Source of the DNA: Gemmatimonadales bacterium
GTDB lineage: Bacteria; Gemmatimonadota; Gemmatimonadetes; Gemmatimonadales; GWC2-71-9
Direction of reading: 5' to 3'
DNA length: 40,070 bases
Assembly: GCA_013813875.1 (NCBI GenBank)
Contig: JACCQZ010000251.1
Span: 1-40,070 of the forward strand
The position numbers and the translations under genes were made by a program. The notes under the pieces were generated by a model. It saw only the letters and a list, made by a program, of their open reading frames with translations. It was not told the DNA's origin and made no database searches. How positions within the stretch are numbered: the first letter of the stretch is position 1; each line of letters begins with the position of its first letter. Positions 24,091 through 31,929 of this stretch are shown here, piece by piece.

Positions 24091-24468
24091 TCAGTCGCCT
24101 TCCAGTCTGTACTTTCGTACCTTGTGCAGCAGCGTCGAGCGGGAAATACCCAAGAGCTGGGCAGCCCGACGCCGGTTCCCTCCGGTATGGCGCAGCATCA
24201 GCGCAATGTGCCGGCGTTCGGCTGCCTCCATGGATTCCGGCTCGGCCGGCCGGCTCGGGGCGAGCGCCTCGCGGAGCAGGCGCAAATCGATGTCGGGAAT
24301 GCCGAGGTCGAGCAGGAGTTGGTCGAAACCGGCGGTGGCTACAGCGGCCGCGGCGGCCGCGCCATCGGGAGCCGCGACGGCATGGTGGCCGGTGCCGCGC
24401 AGCAGGTCCAGCATGGCCTCGCGGCGCTCCGGGTCCCGCTCGAGGATCAGCACATGGAGCGGCGGCAT
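24091..24468 (-). CDS. Truncated receiver fused to Fis-type HTH
   Basis: About 125 residues. The first 65 begin as a receiver (VLILERDPERREAML, then LLLDLGIPD with the phosphoacceptor Asp) but the acidic pocket is altered and the final strands and helices with the Thr and Lys are absent. About 80-125 is a Fis/NtrC-type HTH (EAAERRHIALMLRHTGGNRRRAAQLLGISRSTLLHKV). No AAA+ domain lies between, so it cannot drive sigma-54 open-complex formation; it should act as a simple DNA-binding protein. ATG 24468 is chosen; the track start at 24528 would overlap the divergent exoribonuclease gene. It is likely co-transcribed with the YceI gene. Confidence 0.7.
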   Translation of the reverse strand: MPPLHVLILERDPERREAMLDLLRGTGHHAVAAPDGAAAAAAVATAGFDQLLLDLGIPDIDLRLLREALAPSRPAEPESMEAAERRHIALMLRHTGGNRRRAAQLLGISRSTLLHKVRKYRLEGD

Positions 24469-24505
24469 GGCTTTGAAGGTAACCGACTCCTGATCCGTGA
24501 GCTCT

Positions 24506-25501
24506 ATGCCACCAGGTACCGATCTCAAGCGTCTTCTTCCCGGCGAGCGGCTTCAGGATTCGCTGCTGGTGCTCGACCTCGAGCAGCGCACCTACGGAGA
24601 CGGCAAAGATTGCGTAGTCCTGGTGCTCAGCAACTCGAGCGGCAGTATCGTGTCGGCCCCCTTCTGGAGCGAAAAGCAGTCGGCCCTGGCCGGCATCGGA
24701 AAAGGCACCGTGGTCCAGGTCGGAGGAGAGGTCCGGCTTTTCCGCGGCAGGCGCCAGCTCGACATCTCTTCCATCAGCATACTGCCGGGCGTCGCAATTG
24801 ATTGGCGCCGGCTCCTCCCTTCAATCGCCGACGTCGTCCCCATCTGGGAAAGGCTCGACCGCTGGCGCGCCGGCATGCGCGGGTCGAGACTGGGGGACGT
24901 CGTTGCGCTCTTCTACGACGACGCAGACTTTCGCCGGCACTTCCAGGAGTGCCCTGCGAGCACGTCGGGCCACCACGCCGAGCTCGGCGGGCTGCTGCGG
25001 CACACCTGCGAGGTAGCGGCCATCGGCCGGGCCATCGCCAAAACCTCCCGCGCCGATCCCGACCTCGTGCTCGCCGGGGCGCTGCTGCATGACATCGGCA
25101 AGCTCGAAGCCTACTCCTGGAAGGTCGGCTTCGGGACAACCGAGTCCGGCAGCCTGCTCGGCCACGTCGCGCTGGGGATGCTGATGCTGAGCCGGCGCGT
25201 CGCGGACCAGGCAACGCCGCCGTGCACCGAGCGGGAGCTCCTCCTGCTCCAGCATCTGATCGCCTCTCATCACGGGAGGCTCGAGTTCGGCGCGGCGGTT
25301 CTGCCCATGACGCTGGAAGCCGAAATCCTGCACCATGCCGACAACGCGAGCGCAAAGACCGCCAGCATGGCCGACGCCCTCGCCGACCCGGACAATTTCG
25401 CTGGAGACGATCTGATAAGCGCCAAGTCCATCTGGCAACTCGATCGGCGCCGCGCCTATCGGGGCAGCAGTGACTGGGGGTACCGGGAGGTACCTTCATA
25501 A
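24506..25501 (+). CDS. OB-fold/HD-domain 3'-5' exoribonuclease (YhaM-like)
   Basis: About 331 residues. Residues of about 8-95 form an OB-fold nucleic-acid-binding domain (FWSEKQSALAGIGKGTVVQVGGEVRLFRG). About 145-300 is an HD domain with HHAELGGLLRHTCEV, LLHDIGK, LIASHHGRLEFG and ILHHADNASAK, the order seen in YhaM/CbfI enzymes. These degrade single-stranded RNA from the 3' end. ATG 24506 is taken in place of GTG 24497; neither has a strong Shine-Dalgarno. The gene is divergent from the receiver-HTH gene with only a few dozen bases between starts. Confidence 0.88.
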   Translation: MPPGTDLKRLLPGERLQDSLLVLDLEQRTYGDGKDCVVLVLSNSSGSIVSAPFWSEKQSALAGIGKGTVVQVGGEVRLFRGRRQLDISSISILPGVAIDWRRLLPSIADVVPIWERLDRWRAGMRGSRLGDVVALFYDDADFRRHFQECPASTSGHHAELGGLLRHTCEVAAIGRAIAKTSRADPDLVLAGALLHDIGKLEAYSWKVGFGTTESGSLLGHVALGMLMLSRRVADQATPPCTERELLLLQHLIASHHGRLEFGAAVLPMTLEAEILHHADNASAKTASMADALADPDNFAGDDLISAKSIWQLDRRRAYRGSSDWGYREVPS

Positions 25502-25541
25502 AAACGGAACAGCCGCCTAGTCGTGGCTAGGCGGCCGTTCC
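25502..25541 (-). terminator. Intrinsic terminator reading toward the left
   Basis: Arms at 25506-25520 and 25527-25541 (GGAACAGCCGCCTAG and CTAGGCGGCCGTTCC) pair at 14 of 15 positions around a 6-base loop. On the minus strand the stem is followed by TTTTTAT, a proper U-tract; on the plus strand no T-run follows. It therefore best ends a minus-strand transcript, and may also stabilise the exoribonuclease mRNA end. Confidence 0.65.
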
Positions 25542-26074
25542 ACGTATGGACTATTCGCGGGCGGAGCATTGCTGCCCCGTTCTTCTCCCACCTGCCGCCG
25601 GTTGGCTGATACGCCGTTCGGGAGGGCGCGGTGGAGCCTCGGTTTCCATCCCCAGGCCGGATGGCCATCCTGCCTGGTTCGTCCATTCGAGCGCTGCGAG
25701 TCGGATCGGGTCGCGGACCAACCCTTCGCACTGCACCCCGAGGCGCAAGATCGGGGCGGATGAAGCACGCGACTGGCTTCACCTGTTCGAGCCGGGTGAT
25801 CATCAGGATCTACGAAAGCCTGAGCCCTTGAGTGCGTCGGCGCTCTCCCCTGAATTCCCGCTCCAACCCGCTTGAAAGTCGCCGCTGGAACACCAGATCC
25901 AGCACCTCTTCCCAAGCGCTTGGCCATAAGATAGGCACCGGCGCAGAGGGCGCAAGTGCCTGATTTTGTTCGGGTTACGCGGTCTACGATGTTGATGATG
26001 TGGATACACAAACTCCACCGGCTTCTGCTTCTACCGCCTCCATCCACAGAATGTGGGAATGTGTATCCACACCG
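25542..26074. other. Gene-poor 0.5 kb stretch
   Basis: No convincing gene. Several overlapping frames of 60-176 codons exist on both strands, but none has a Shine-Dalgarno, a domain or normal composition. On the minus strand a frame containing CALCAGAYLMAKRLG and, in the next frame, WEEVLDLVFQRRLSSGLERE could be two halves of one frameshifted, decayed gene ending at a TAG at 25810-25812. The stretch is bounded by inverted repeats on the right and a minus-strand terminator on the left, so a non-coding transcript is an alternative. I did not find tmRNA, RNase P RNA or tRNA signatures. Confidence 0.5.
25999..26071. repeat. 12-bp inverted repeats, 49 bp apart
   Basis: TGTGGATACACA at 25999-26010 and its exact complement TGTGTATCCACA at 26060-26071. 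Each is also a TGTG-N4-CACA dyad. Inside lies a smaller hairpin (CCACA, TGTGG). The unit sits 3 bp beyond the stop of the minus-strand gene, so it would fold as a large stem-loop at the 3' end of that mRNA. It could also be a pair of operators or the ends of a tiny mobile element. Confidence 0.6.
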
Positions 26075-26686
26075 TCATGACTCCAATCCCACCTCGATGT
26101 AGCGGTACGTCTGCTCCTTGTCGGACGAGGAGAAGAGACAGCCGGCGGAGCTGGCGGCGAACCACCCGGCGACCAGCGGGCGGGAAAGGTCGAGCTCCTG
26201 GATAATCGAGCCGAGCCAGCGCCTGAGGTGTCGCAGCTCGGGCGCTCGGCGGCCCAGCAGCGCCAGGAGCGCGCCGGCGCCGGCGGTGGCGCGGAGGAAA
26301 TGCGCCAGGGCATGGGCACGCTGGGAAAACTCGACCGCCTTTACCCCCGGCTCGTCGAAGAGGATGGCGCCCTCGAAGACGTCCATCGGTGGGGCGTCCA
26401 GCCGGGGCCCCAGGTATACAAACCGCCTCCCATCCGGCGACTTGCGCTCGATCACCGCAGCCGCGGTCTCGCTGGTCAGCCGGGCGGCGTGGAGCAGATC
26501 GTCGTCCAGAAGTATGCCCACGGCTCCTGACCATTCCAGCGCGGCCAGGGCGGTTTCCACCGGGCATCCCAACGCATCGTCAAAGGCGAGCAGCCGCGGC
26601 GCCTCCCCCGCCCGCAGCACGAAGTGCGACAGCCCTTCGGCGCGGTCGGTAAAGGTGCGGACGACGAGGGTTTGGGGAGAGGTCAT
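26075..26686 (-). CDS. Uncharacterised protein coupled to LVIVD gene (203 aa)
   Basis: A soluble alpha/beta protein without signal peptide or membrane helix. Visible blocks are SHFVLRAGEAPRLLAFDDALG, AVGILLDDDLLHAARL, RFVYLGPRLDAPPMDVFEGA and a C-terminal SSDKEQTYRYIEVGLES. I recognise no family and no catalytic motif. The track begins at 26725; ATG 26686 overlaps the stop of the upstream LVIVD gene as ATGA, so translation is coupled and a shared role is likely. The partner is exported while this protein seems cytoplasmic, so direct contact is not obvious. Confidence 0.65.
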   Translation of the reverse strand: MTSPQTLVVRTFTDRAEGLSHFVLRAGEAPRLLAFDDALGCPVETALAALEWSGAVGILLDDDLLHAARLTSETAAAVIERKSPDGRRFVYLGPRLDAPPMDVFEGAILFDEPGVKAVEFSQRAHALAHFLRATAGAGALLALLGRRAPELRHLRRWLGSIIQELDLSRPLVAGWFAASSAGCLFSSSDKEQTYRYIEVGLES

Positions 26687-28671
26687 GGCACCACCTCCGA
26701 CTTGGGCTCGACCTTCACGATCCACAATCCCGAGTTGATGTCGTTCACGTATACCAGACCGTCGTGATAGAGCGCGCCCCAGGCGTTGGAAGCGTTGGGA
26801 ACGACGCCCCGGGCGTCGCCGGTGACCACGTGCGCGATCTCGCGCCCCTGGCGCAGAAGATCGCCCTTCAGCTCGCCCGAGATGTCCACCACTCTCAGGC
26901 CGCCCTGGTAGTCGCCGAGATAGAGAGTGTCACCCGCCACCCAGACGTTGTGCGCTCCGCCGTCCTTGGGCTCGTAGTACGCGACGCCCTTTGGCTTGGT
27001 CACGTCCGACACGTCTATCACATGAATCCGGCCGTATGCGCGGCCCAGAGTATTGACCCCGGTGCCCTCGGTGGGACGCGGCTTGGCGGAGAAGACCTCG
27101 TCGCCCACGAAGACGTATTTGCCATGGCGCCAGGCCGTATGGGTGCCGCGGATGAAGCCCGGCCCGCCTACCGCCTCCACCTCACGATAGAGCGCGTCGA
27201 GATCGTACTTGTGCTGGGAGACGAACTGCGGGCTCTCCGGACTGCCGCCCTTGATGCCGTTCCCGACGTCGAGAATGACCAGCCCGTCGTTCCAGTAGCT
27301 GAGATAGGCCAGGCCGTCTTCCACGTCTATGTCATGCACGTAGTTGCCGGCCTTGCTGGAGGGCGTCTGCCAGCGAGCCACCTGGCGCGGCTTGTAGGGA
27401 TCGCGGATGTCTATCACCCGCATCGAGCCGGTCGCGTCGTCGGTCAGGTAGACGTATCCCCGGTAGATGAACGTGCTGTGTACCCCGCCGGTGACGGTCT
27501 CGGTAAAGTCGGCGATCGGTTTGGGGTGCGCCGGATCCTCGAAGGAGAGAATGACGATTCCGTTCTTCCGGGTGGATGCATTCTCCCGGGTGAGGACGCC
27601 GTACTTGCCGTCCTCGGTGGTCATCAGATCGTTGATGTGCCGCGCGTCCACCACCACCGAATCGGTGATGACAGGCAGGGCCGGGTTCCGCAGGTCTATA
27701 GCGTAGGCGCGGTCGCCCATGGTGGTGAGATAGCCGTACCTGCCGCCGGGGTGGAGCCAGAACTCCGCCGCGGGAAACGCGAGCGGCAGCCGGCCCACCA
27801 GCGTTGTCGGCCGGCGGGAATCGCGAGGGCCAACCTCGACGATGCTCGATGCGGTTTTCCCGGCGAACGAAGCCACCACCTGATAGGTCCCCGGCACGTC
27901 GGCCACGAAGCTGCCGTCGAGATCCACCTGGCCATTGCCCGGGCTCAGACTCCATTCCGCGGCTGCATCGCTCACCGCGCGGCCGGCGGCGGTGCGCGCC
28001 CCGAACTCGAAGCGGACCACATCCCCGGTGCGCACCTCGGCGGTGGCCGGCAGCAGCTGAACCGAAGCCACCGGGTTTGGGGCCACCGTGATAGCGAGGT
28101 TCTGAAGCGCCCGGCCGGCCCTGGCGGTCAGAGTGGCACGTCCCGGCCGGCCCGCGGTTACCCTGCCCCTGGGGCTCACCGCCACCACGGCGGGCGCACT
28201 CGAGGTCCATACGACCTCGTCGTAGCGGCGGTCGCCGTTGGCGGCGTATGGGGTGGCGCCGAGCGTGAGGGATTGTCCGGCGTAGAGCTTGGCGACCGCC
28301 GGCGCCACTGAGACCCTGGCCGCCGGCTGGGGCAGGACGGTCACCCGCGCGAAGGCCAGACTCGGCGAGCCGCCCTGCCGGGGAGCCACGAGCGCGGTAA
28401 CCGTTACCGTCCCGACCGAGCCTCCGGTAACCAGCCCGCTCAAGGAATCCACCTTGCCTTCGAAGTGCCCGCCTGACTTGAACCAGCGAATGGTGACGTC
28501 ACGCAGGGGACGCCCGGCGGAGTCGCGGGCCACAGCGGCGAGCCGAACCGTGTCACCGACCTGAATGGCTACTTCGGCCGGCTGAATTGCCACTCGGATC
28601 GCTGGGGACGCCCTTGGGGAGGCCCCCGCGGGCTGCTGCAGCAGGGCGAGGAGCAGGACGGCATGAAGCAT
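26683..28671 (-). CDS. Secreted LVIVD beta-propeller protein with Ig-like domains
   Basis: A 662-residue exported protein. Signal peptide at about 1-18 (MLHAVLLLALLQQPAGA). Three Big-type Ig-like domains follow, at about 25-110, 112-190 and 192-280 (for example YDEVVWTSSAPAVVAVSPRG). From about 290 onward is a propeller of LVIVD repeats: YAIDLRNPALPVITD, MRVIDIRDPYKPRQVA, LVILDVGNGIKGG, IHVIDVSDVTKPKGVA and LRVVDISGELKG. Such proteins are surface or periplasmic binding modules of unknown ligand. The 862-residue track ORF is wrong upstream; ATG 28671 has GAGGT six bases before it. Divergent from the Ogt gene by 111 bp. Confidence 0.85.
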   Translation of the reverse strand: MLHAVLLLALLQQPAGASPRASPAIRVAIQPAEVAIQVGDTVRLAAVARDSAGRPLRDVTIRWFKSGGHFEGKVDSLSGLVTGGSVGTVTVTALVAPRQGGSPSLAFARVTVLPQPAARVSVAPAVAKLYAGQSLTLGATPYAANGDRRYDEVVWTSSAPAVVAVSPRGRVTAGRPGRATLTARAGRALQNLAITVAPNPVASVQLLPATAEVRTGDVVRFEFGARTAAGRAVSDAAAEWSLSPGNGQVDLDGSFVADVPGTYQVVASFAGKTASSIVEVGPRDSRRPTTLVGRLPLAFPAAEFWLHPGGRYGYLTTMGDRAYAIDLRNPALPVITDSVVVDARHINDLMTTEDGKYGVLTRENASTRKNGIVILSFEDPAHPKPIADFTETVTGGVHSTFIYRGYVYLTDDATGSMRVIDIRDPYKPRQVARWQTPSSKAGNYVHDIDVEDGLAYLSYWNDGLVILDVGNGIKGGSPESPQFVSQHKYDLDALYREVEAVGGPGFIRGTHTAWRHGKYVFVGDEVFSAKPRPTEGTGVNTLGRAYGRIHVIDVSDVTKPKGVAYYEPKDGGAHNVWVAGDTLYLGDYQGGLRVVDISGELKGDLLRQGREIAHVVTGDARGVVPNASNAWGALYHDGLVYVNDINSGLWIVKVEPKSEVVP

Positions 28672-28782
28672 CGGACACCTCGGTAAAGGATGAGCCAAAT
28701 CTAGCGCGCCCGGCCCCGGTTGGCCCTGTCGAGATCGGAGAGCTAAGTTTCCGGACGCAACCCCAAGTCCGGGAGTTCCGGC

Positions 28783-29304
28783 ATGCAAGTAGAGTGGACG
28801 TCGTACAACTCTCCGATCGGGGCGTTGACGATCGTGGAGTGCGATGCCGGGCCACTGGTCGTGGAGTATCCGCAGCGAGCCATGACCGTCAAATGGGCCG
28901 TGCGCCTCCGGGCCGCCGTGCCCGAGCTTCACATCGGCCAGGGTCCATGCCGGATGGCTACCGCCTGGCTTGACGAGTACTTCGCCGGATCCGCTCGACC
29001 TTTTGCCTTCCCCGACCATCTGAAGCGCTGGTTCGACCTCTCTCCCGCTCAGATAGCCGTCTTCAAGACCCTGCGCAAGATTCCCGTAGGGGAGACCCGC
29101 TCGTATGAGGACGTCGCCCGCGCCACTCATCTGCACCCGCGTCAGATCGGCTGGCTGGTCTCGGCCAATCACCTGGCCATCCTGATGCCCTGCCACCGCG
29201 TGGTCGGCAAGGACGGCAGTCTCGTCGGCTATGGCGGGGGGCTCGCCAAGAAGCGCTGGCTGCTGGATCACGAGCTCCGCGCGGCCGGTGTGGTGCTGAG
29301 TTAG
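28783..29304 (+). CDS. ogt: Methylated-DNA-protein cysteine methyltransferase
   Basis: A 173-residue suicide repair enzyme that removes O6-alkyl groups from guanine onto its own cysteine. The active site [19 protein letters not shown] is intact, and the Arg-finger/HTH segment [19 protein letters not shown] is present; the N-terminal lobe starts [12 protein letters not shown]. Length fits the Ogt/AGT class, with no Ada regulatory domain. The ATG has GGGAG seven bases upstream. Confidence 0.92.
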   Translation: MQVEWTSYNSPIGALTIVECDAGPLVVEYPQRAMTVKWAVRLRAAVPELHIGQGPCRMATAWLDEYFAGSARPFAFPDHLKRWFDLSPAQIAVFKTLRKIPVGETRSYEDVARATHLHPRQIGWLVSANHLAILMPCHRVVGKDGSLVGYGGGLAKKRWLLDHELRAAGVVLS

Positions 29305-29330
29305 GGCCCTCCCTCAGGAGGCCGTGCTTA

Positions 29331-29336
29331 TTGACA
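29331..29336 (+). promoter_or_regulatory. Candidate -35 box of the cold-shock gene promoter
   Basis: A perfect TTGACA lies in the gap after ogt. No close TATAAT follows at 16-18 bp; TTAAAC or TACACT further on are possible weak -10 boxes. Either would start an mRNA with a leader of 120-160 nt that contains the hairpins annotated next. Confidence 0.4.
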
Positions 29337-29406
29337 AATCTCTTTCGCCGCATGACCTTAAACCATGCAATGCGCGGTTCTACACTTGCATTCCTGAGTC
29401 ATCGCC

Positions 29407-29442
29407 AGCCGGCCGGACTTTACGTCCCGGCGGCTTTTTTTT
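29407..29442 (+). terminator. Intrinsic terminator or attenuator upstream of csp
   Basis: AGCCGGCCGGAC and GTCCCGGCGGCT pair at 10 of 12 positions around a 5-base loop, followed by eight Ts. It ends 76 bp before the cold-shock start codon. It may end the ogt transcript, or, if the TTGACA promoter is real, act as an attenuator inside the csp leader. Confidence 0.75.
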
Positions 29443-29455
29443 AGGGGCTTCTTCA

Positions 29456-29499
29456 CCCGGCCACGAGGGCCGGGGGTTTCCCCGGAGCCTGCGGGCTCC
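29456..29499 (+). promoter_or_regulatory. Two stem-loops in the csp 5' leader
   Basis: CCCGGCC pairs with GGCCGGG (7 bp, 29456-29474) and GGAGCC with GGCTCC around a TGCG tetraloop (29484-29499). They end 7 bases before the AGAGG ribosome-binding site. Cold-shock genes commonly use structured leaders for temperature-dependent translation; that role here is inferred. Confidence 0.5.
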
Positions 29500-29518
29500 C
29501 TTTCAAGAGGTTGCAGCA

Positions 29519-29719
29519 ATGGCGAAGGGCACGGTCAAGTGGTTCAATGACGCGAAGGGGTTCGGCTTCATCGCACAGGAGGGCGGCAAGGACGTGTTCG
29601 TTCATCACACGGCGATCATCGCCGAAGGCTTCCGGTCGCTGGCCGAAGGAGACAACGTCGAGTTCGAGGTCGTCGAGGGCCCCAAAGGGCTCCAGGCCTC
29701 CAACGTTCGCAAGGTCTGA
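29519..29719 (+). CDS. csp: Cold-shock domain protein (CspA family)
   Basis: A 66-residue single-stranded RNA/DNA chaperone. RNP1 (KGFGFIAQ) and RNP2 (DVFVHHTAI) are intact, and the length matches the CspA family. The ATG follows AGAGG by eight bases. The track frame extends upstream to 29324 through the leader hairpins, which cannot be coding. Upstream, an intrinsic terminator and two stem-loops point to post-transcriptional control; downstream, an 11-bp hairpin begins 52 bp after the stop. Confidence 0.95.
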   Translation: MAKGTVKWFNDAKGFGFIAQEGGKDVFVHHTAIIAEGFRSLAEGDNVEFEVVEGPKGLQASNVRKV

Positions 29720-29771
29720 CACCCCCGCGCTCCGCGCCTTCCCGTTTTGACGCAGAGCCCAATTGCTTCAA

Positions 29772-29800
29772 AGGTCCGCCACCACTCGAGTGGCGGACCT
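29772..29800 (+). terminator. Hairpin terminator after csp
   Basis: AGGTCCGCCAC and GTGGCGGACCT form a perfect 11-bp stem around a 7-base loop, followed by CGGTGTTTGCTC with a modest T content. It lies 53 bp after the csp stop and overlaps the N-terminus of the track ORF at 29747, which argues for a later start of that gene. Confidence 0.6.
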
Positions 29801-29806
29801 CGGTGT

Positions 29807-30373
29807 TTGCTCATACTCTTCGTCGGTCTCGTGGCCGCACCGCCGGCACTCTCCGCCACCCAGTCTGCCGCTCCTGCCGATACCAGCGCGCTCCAATTTC
29901 ATGGTTTTCGTGCCGGTGCCCGTCTTGATGAAATTCAAGCCCTGCTCCGGCGCCCGGGCGGCGGCCGACTCCGCTGCGACCACGCCAAGGCCGACCGCCG
30001 TGTCGCCGAATGTCGCGGCACGCTCCAGGATGCGGAGCTCGGCGGCCGGGTGAGCCTCTGGATCTCGGCCATAGACAGCGTCGCCGGCGTCACCACCATC
30101 TCCAGCGTAGTAGCTCCCCGGCAGCTCGACCAATGGCGCCGCGAGATCGAGGCGCGCTACGGCCGGGTGAAACCCCGAGTTCAGGGCGCCCAGTCAATGA
30201 TGCAGTGGGTGCGCCGCGGCCGGATGCTTCGGCTCACCTGGCGGACCGAACGCGGTGCGAGAACGGCTTCGGTGAGCCTGGTGGATGGCCGGGTACTGGA
30301 CCAATGGGGACGCGCCCGCGCTCATCCGCTCAGACGGACCAGAAAGCTGCCCTCCGACTCCTCCAGGAAGTAA
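29807..30373 (+). CDS. Secreted hypothetical protein
   Basis: From TTG 29807 the product has 188 residues and begins with a signal peptide (LLILFVGLVAAPPALSATQ). The mature part shows FHGFRAGARLDEIQALL, two Cys at about 60 and 71, and a very basic C-terminus. The region GFRAGARLDEIQALL resembles the start of small exported domains that recur in this kind of genome, but I assign no family. The track start at 29747 would place a terminator hairpin inside the gene. The last 52 bp overlap the end of the converging Smr gene. Confidence 0.6.
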   Translation: MLILFVGLVAAPPALSATQSAAPADTSALQFHGFRAGARLDEIQALLRRPGGGRLRCDHAKADRRVAECRGTLQDAELGGRVSLWISAIDSVAGVTTISSVVAPRQLDQWRREIEARYGRVKPRVQGAQSMMQWVRRGRMLRLTWRTERGARTASVSLVDGRVLDQWGRARAHPLRRTRKLPSDSSRK

Positions 30374-30606
30374 TCCCGAATCACCCGGCCACTCTCCTTG
30401 TGCTCGCGGAGAAGGGTGCGCACCCGGGTTCGGATCGGAGCCCCACCGCCGCCGCGACCCCGTCCCGTGATCACTCTGACCACGGCTCCCGGGCGGGCCT
30501 TCGCCTGAGCCCGAAGGAAGCGGGTGACGTTTGCCACCGCCTCGCTTACGCTCTGGCCGTGCAGGTCGTAGATGGCGTCGGGCGGGCGGGCGGTCCAATC
30601 CAGCAT
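30322..30606 (-). CDS. Small Smr-domain protein
   Basis: A 94-residue stand-alone Smr domain. DLHGQSVSEAVANVTRFL carries the DLHG motif, and VRVITGRGRGGGGAPIRTRV stands where the family has its GxGxHS loop; the His is replaced by Gly-Gly, so the loop is atypical. Smr domains nick or bind nucleic acid and occur alone or at the end of MutS2. Here it is alone, with no MutS2 nearby. Divergent from the binding-protein gene. Confidence 0.82.
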   Translation of the reverse strand: MLDWTARPPDAIYDLHGQSVSEAVANVTRFLRAQAKARPGAVVRVITGRGRGGGGAPIRTRVRTLLREHKESGRVIRDYFLEESEGSFLVRLSG

Positions 30607-30729
30607 CGCTGCCTCGGCTGAGCTGAGTACGTTATTTGCACTTCCGCTGGCCGGCGCCCGCCCTCCGGCGCCTGGCGGGCTCGAGCAGGGTTGTCGCCAG
30701 TATTACAAGTTGTTCTCCTCCAAATCTTT

Positions 30730-31929
30730 ATGCACTACCTCACGATTTCGCTCGACCCGGAGCGCGCCTTGGCATTGTTCGATCATTTCAGGCTTATTGC
30801 CCCCCGAGTGGCGGCCCTCGCCCTGGGCTCGTTCGTCGTCTCCTGCGGTGGGACCACTCCGATTCGAATCGGTGTCGCGGGATCTTTCAGCGATCCCATC
30901 GGCCTCCCCATGAAGCTCGCCGCGGAGTTGGCGGCGGACGAGATCAACGCAGCCGGAGGGATCAACGGCCGGCGGCTGGAGCTGGTGCCGCGCGACGACT
31001 ACGCCGACCCCGACTCCGCCGTGTTCATCGCGACGGATCTCTACGAATCGGGAGTCTCGGCAGTCGTCGGACACCTCTTCTCGGGAATGACGTTGGCCGC
31101 GTCACCGGTCTACAATGGCGGCGACGATCCCGTCGTGGCCATCTCGCCTTCCTCCTCCTCGCCCGAAGTTACCAGCGCCGGCGACTACACCTTCCGGATC
31201 TGTCCCAGCGATCTGGCCCACGGCGCCGTGCTGGCTCACTGGGTCCGGGATCAGCTCAAACTTCAGCGCGGCGCGGTCCTTTATCTCAACGACCAGTACG
31301 GCCGTGGCATCCGTCAGACCTTCGTTCGCGAGCTTTTCCGCCTGGGAGGTCAGCTGGAGTCCATTGACCCGTACCTGGGCGACAAGCCCGACGTGGCGGC
31401 CTATCTCGACCGTCTCGTGCGGACCAAGGGCATCGAGTTCCTCGTGGTGGCCGGCAACCGGGGCGAGGCCGAGGAGATCATTCGTCAGGCACGGCGGCGC
31501 GGCCTCACCATTCCCGTCCTGGGCGGCGACGGTCTCGAGGGGATCCACGAAGCAGGAGAGCTGGCGGAAGGAGTCTATCTCTCCTCCGCCTATTTCCCGA
31601 CCATCCCCACCGAGTCGAATCGCCGGTTCGTCCAGGCGTTCCAGCGAAAATATCCCACAGCCGGACTGCCTAACCAGCCGGCGGCGGCTACCTATGATGC
31701 GGTTTATCTGCTTCGCGACGTGATCGCCAGCGTCGGTCCGGAACGGCAGGAGGTTCGCCGGGCACTGGCCGGCGTCGGATCGGAGACACCGCCCCACGAG
31801 GGCGTCACCGGCACCGTCGCGTTCGATGCCGCAGGAGACGTCCCCGACCAGAACGTGTACATCGGTCTGGTGCGGCAAGGCGAAGTGGATGTCGCCGAGA
31901 AGGCGACGGAAGTCGCGCGCGGCCAGTGA
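30730..31929 (+). CDS. Periplasmic-binding lipoprotein (branched-chain amino acid type)
   Basis: A type I periplasmic binding protein of about 399 residues, Peripla_BP_6/LivJ-like: [54 protein letters not shown] and the hinge region [11 protein letters not shown]. The N-terminal hydrophobic core ends VVSCGG, a lipobox, so it is probably anchored in the membrane. No permease or ATPase gene follows; instead its stop overlaps the chemoreceptor start as GTGA. It is therefore likely a ligand sensor for that receptor rather than part of a transporter. The start is uncertain: ATG 30730 is used, while the signal peptide may begin at a later TTG or GTG. Confidence 0.83.
   Translation: MHYLTISLDPERALALFDHFRLIAPRVAALALGSFVVSCGGTTPIRIGVAGSFSDPIGLPMKLAAELAADEINAAGGINGRRLELVPRDDYADPDSAVFIATDLYESGVSAVVGHLFSGMTLAASPVYNGGDDPVVAISPSSSSPEVTSAGDYTFRICPSDLAHGAVLAHWVRDQLKLQRGAVLYLNDQYGRGIRQTFVRELFRLGGQLESIDPYLGDKPDVAAYLDRLVRTKGIEFLVVAGNRGEAEEIIRQARRRGLTIPVLGGDGLEGIHEAGELAEGVYLSSAYFPTIPTESNRRFVQAFQRKYPTAGLPNQPAAATYDAVYLLRDVIASVGPERQEVRRALAGVGSETPPHEGVTGTVAFDAAGDVPDQNVYIGLVRQGEVDVAEKATEVARGQ

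Noticed and set aside
26764-28311. 515-codon plus-strand ORF
   Set aside because: Antisense to the LVIVD propeller gene, with no start signal and shadow composition.
28672-29271. N-terminal 200 codons of the 862-codon LVIVD ORF
   Set aside because: Antisense to ogt. The signal peptide and Shine-Dalgarno at 28671 show the true start.
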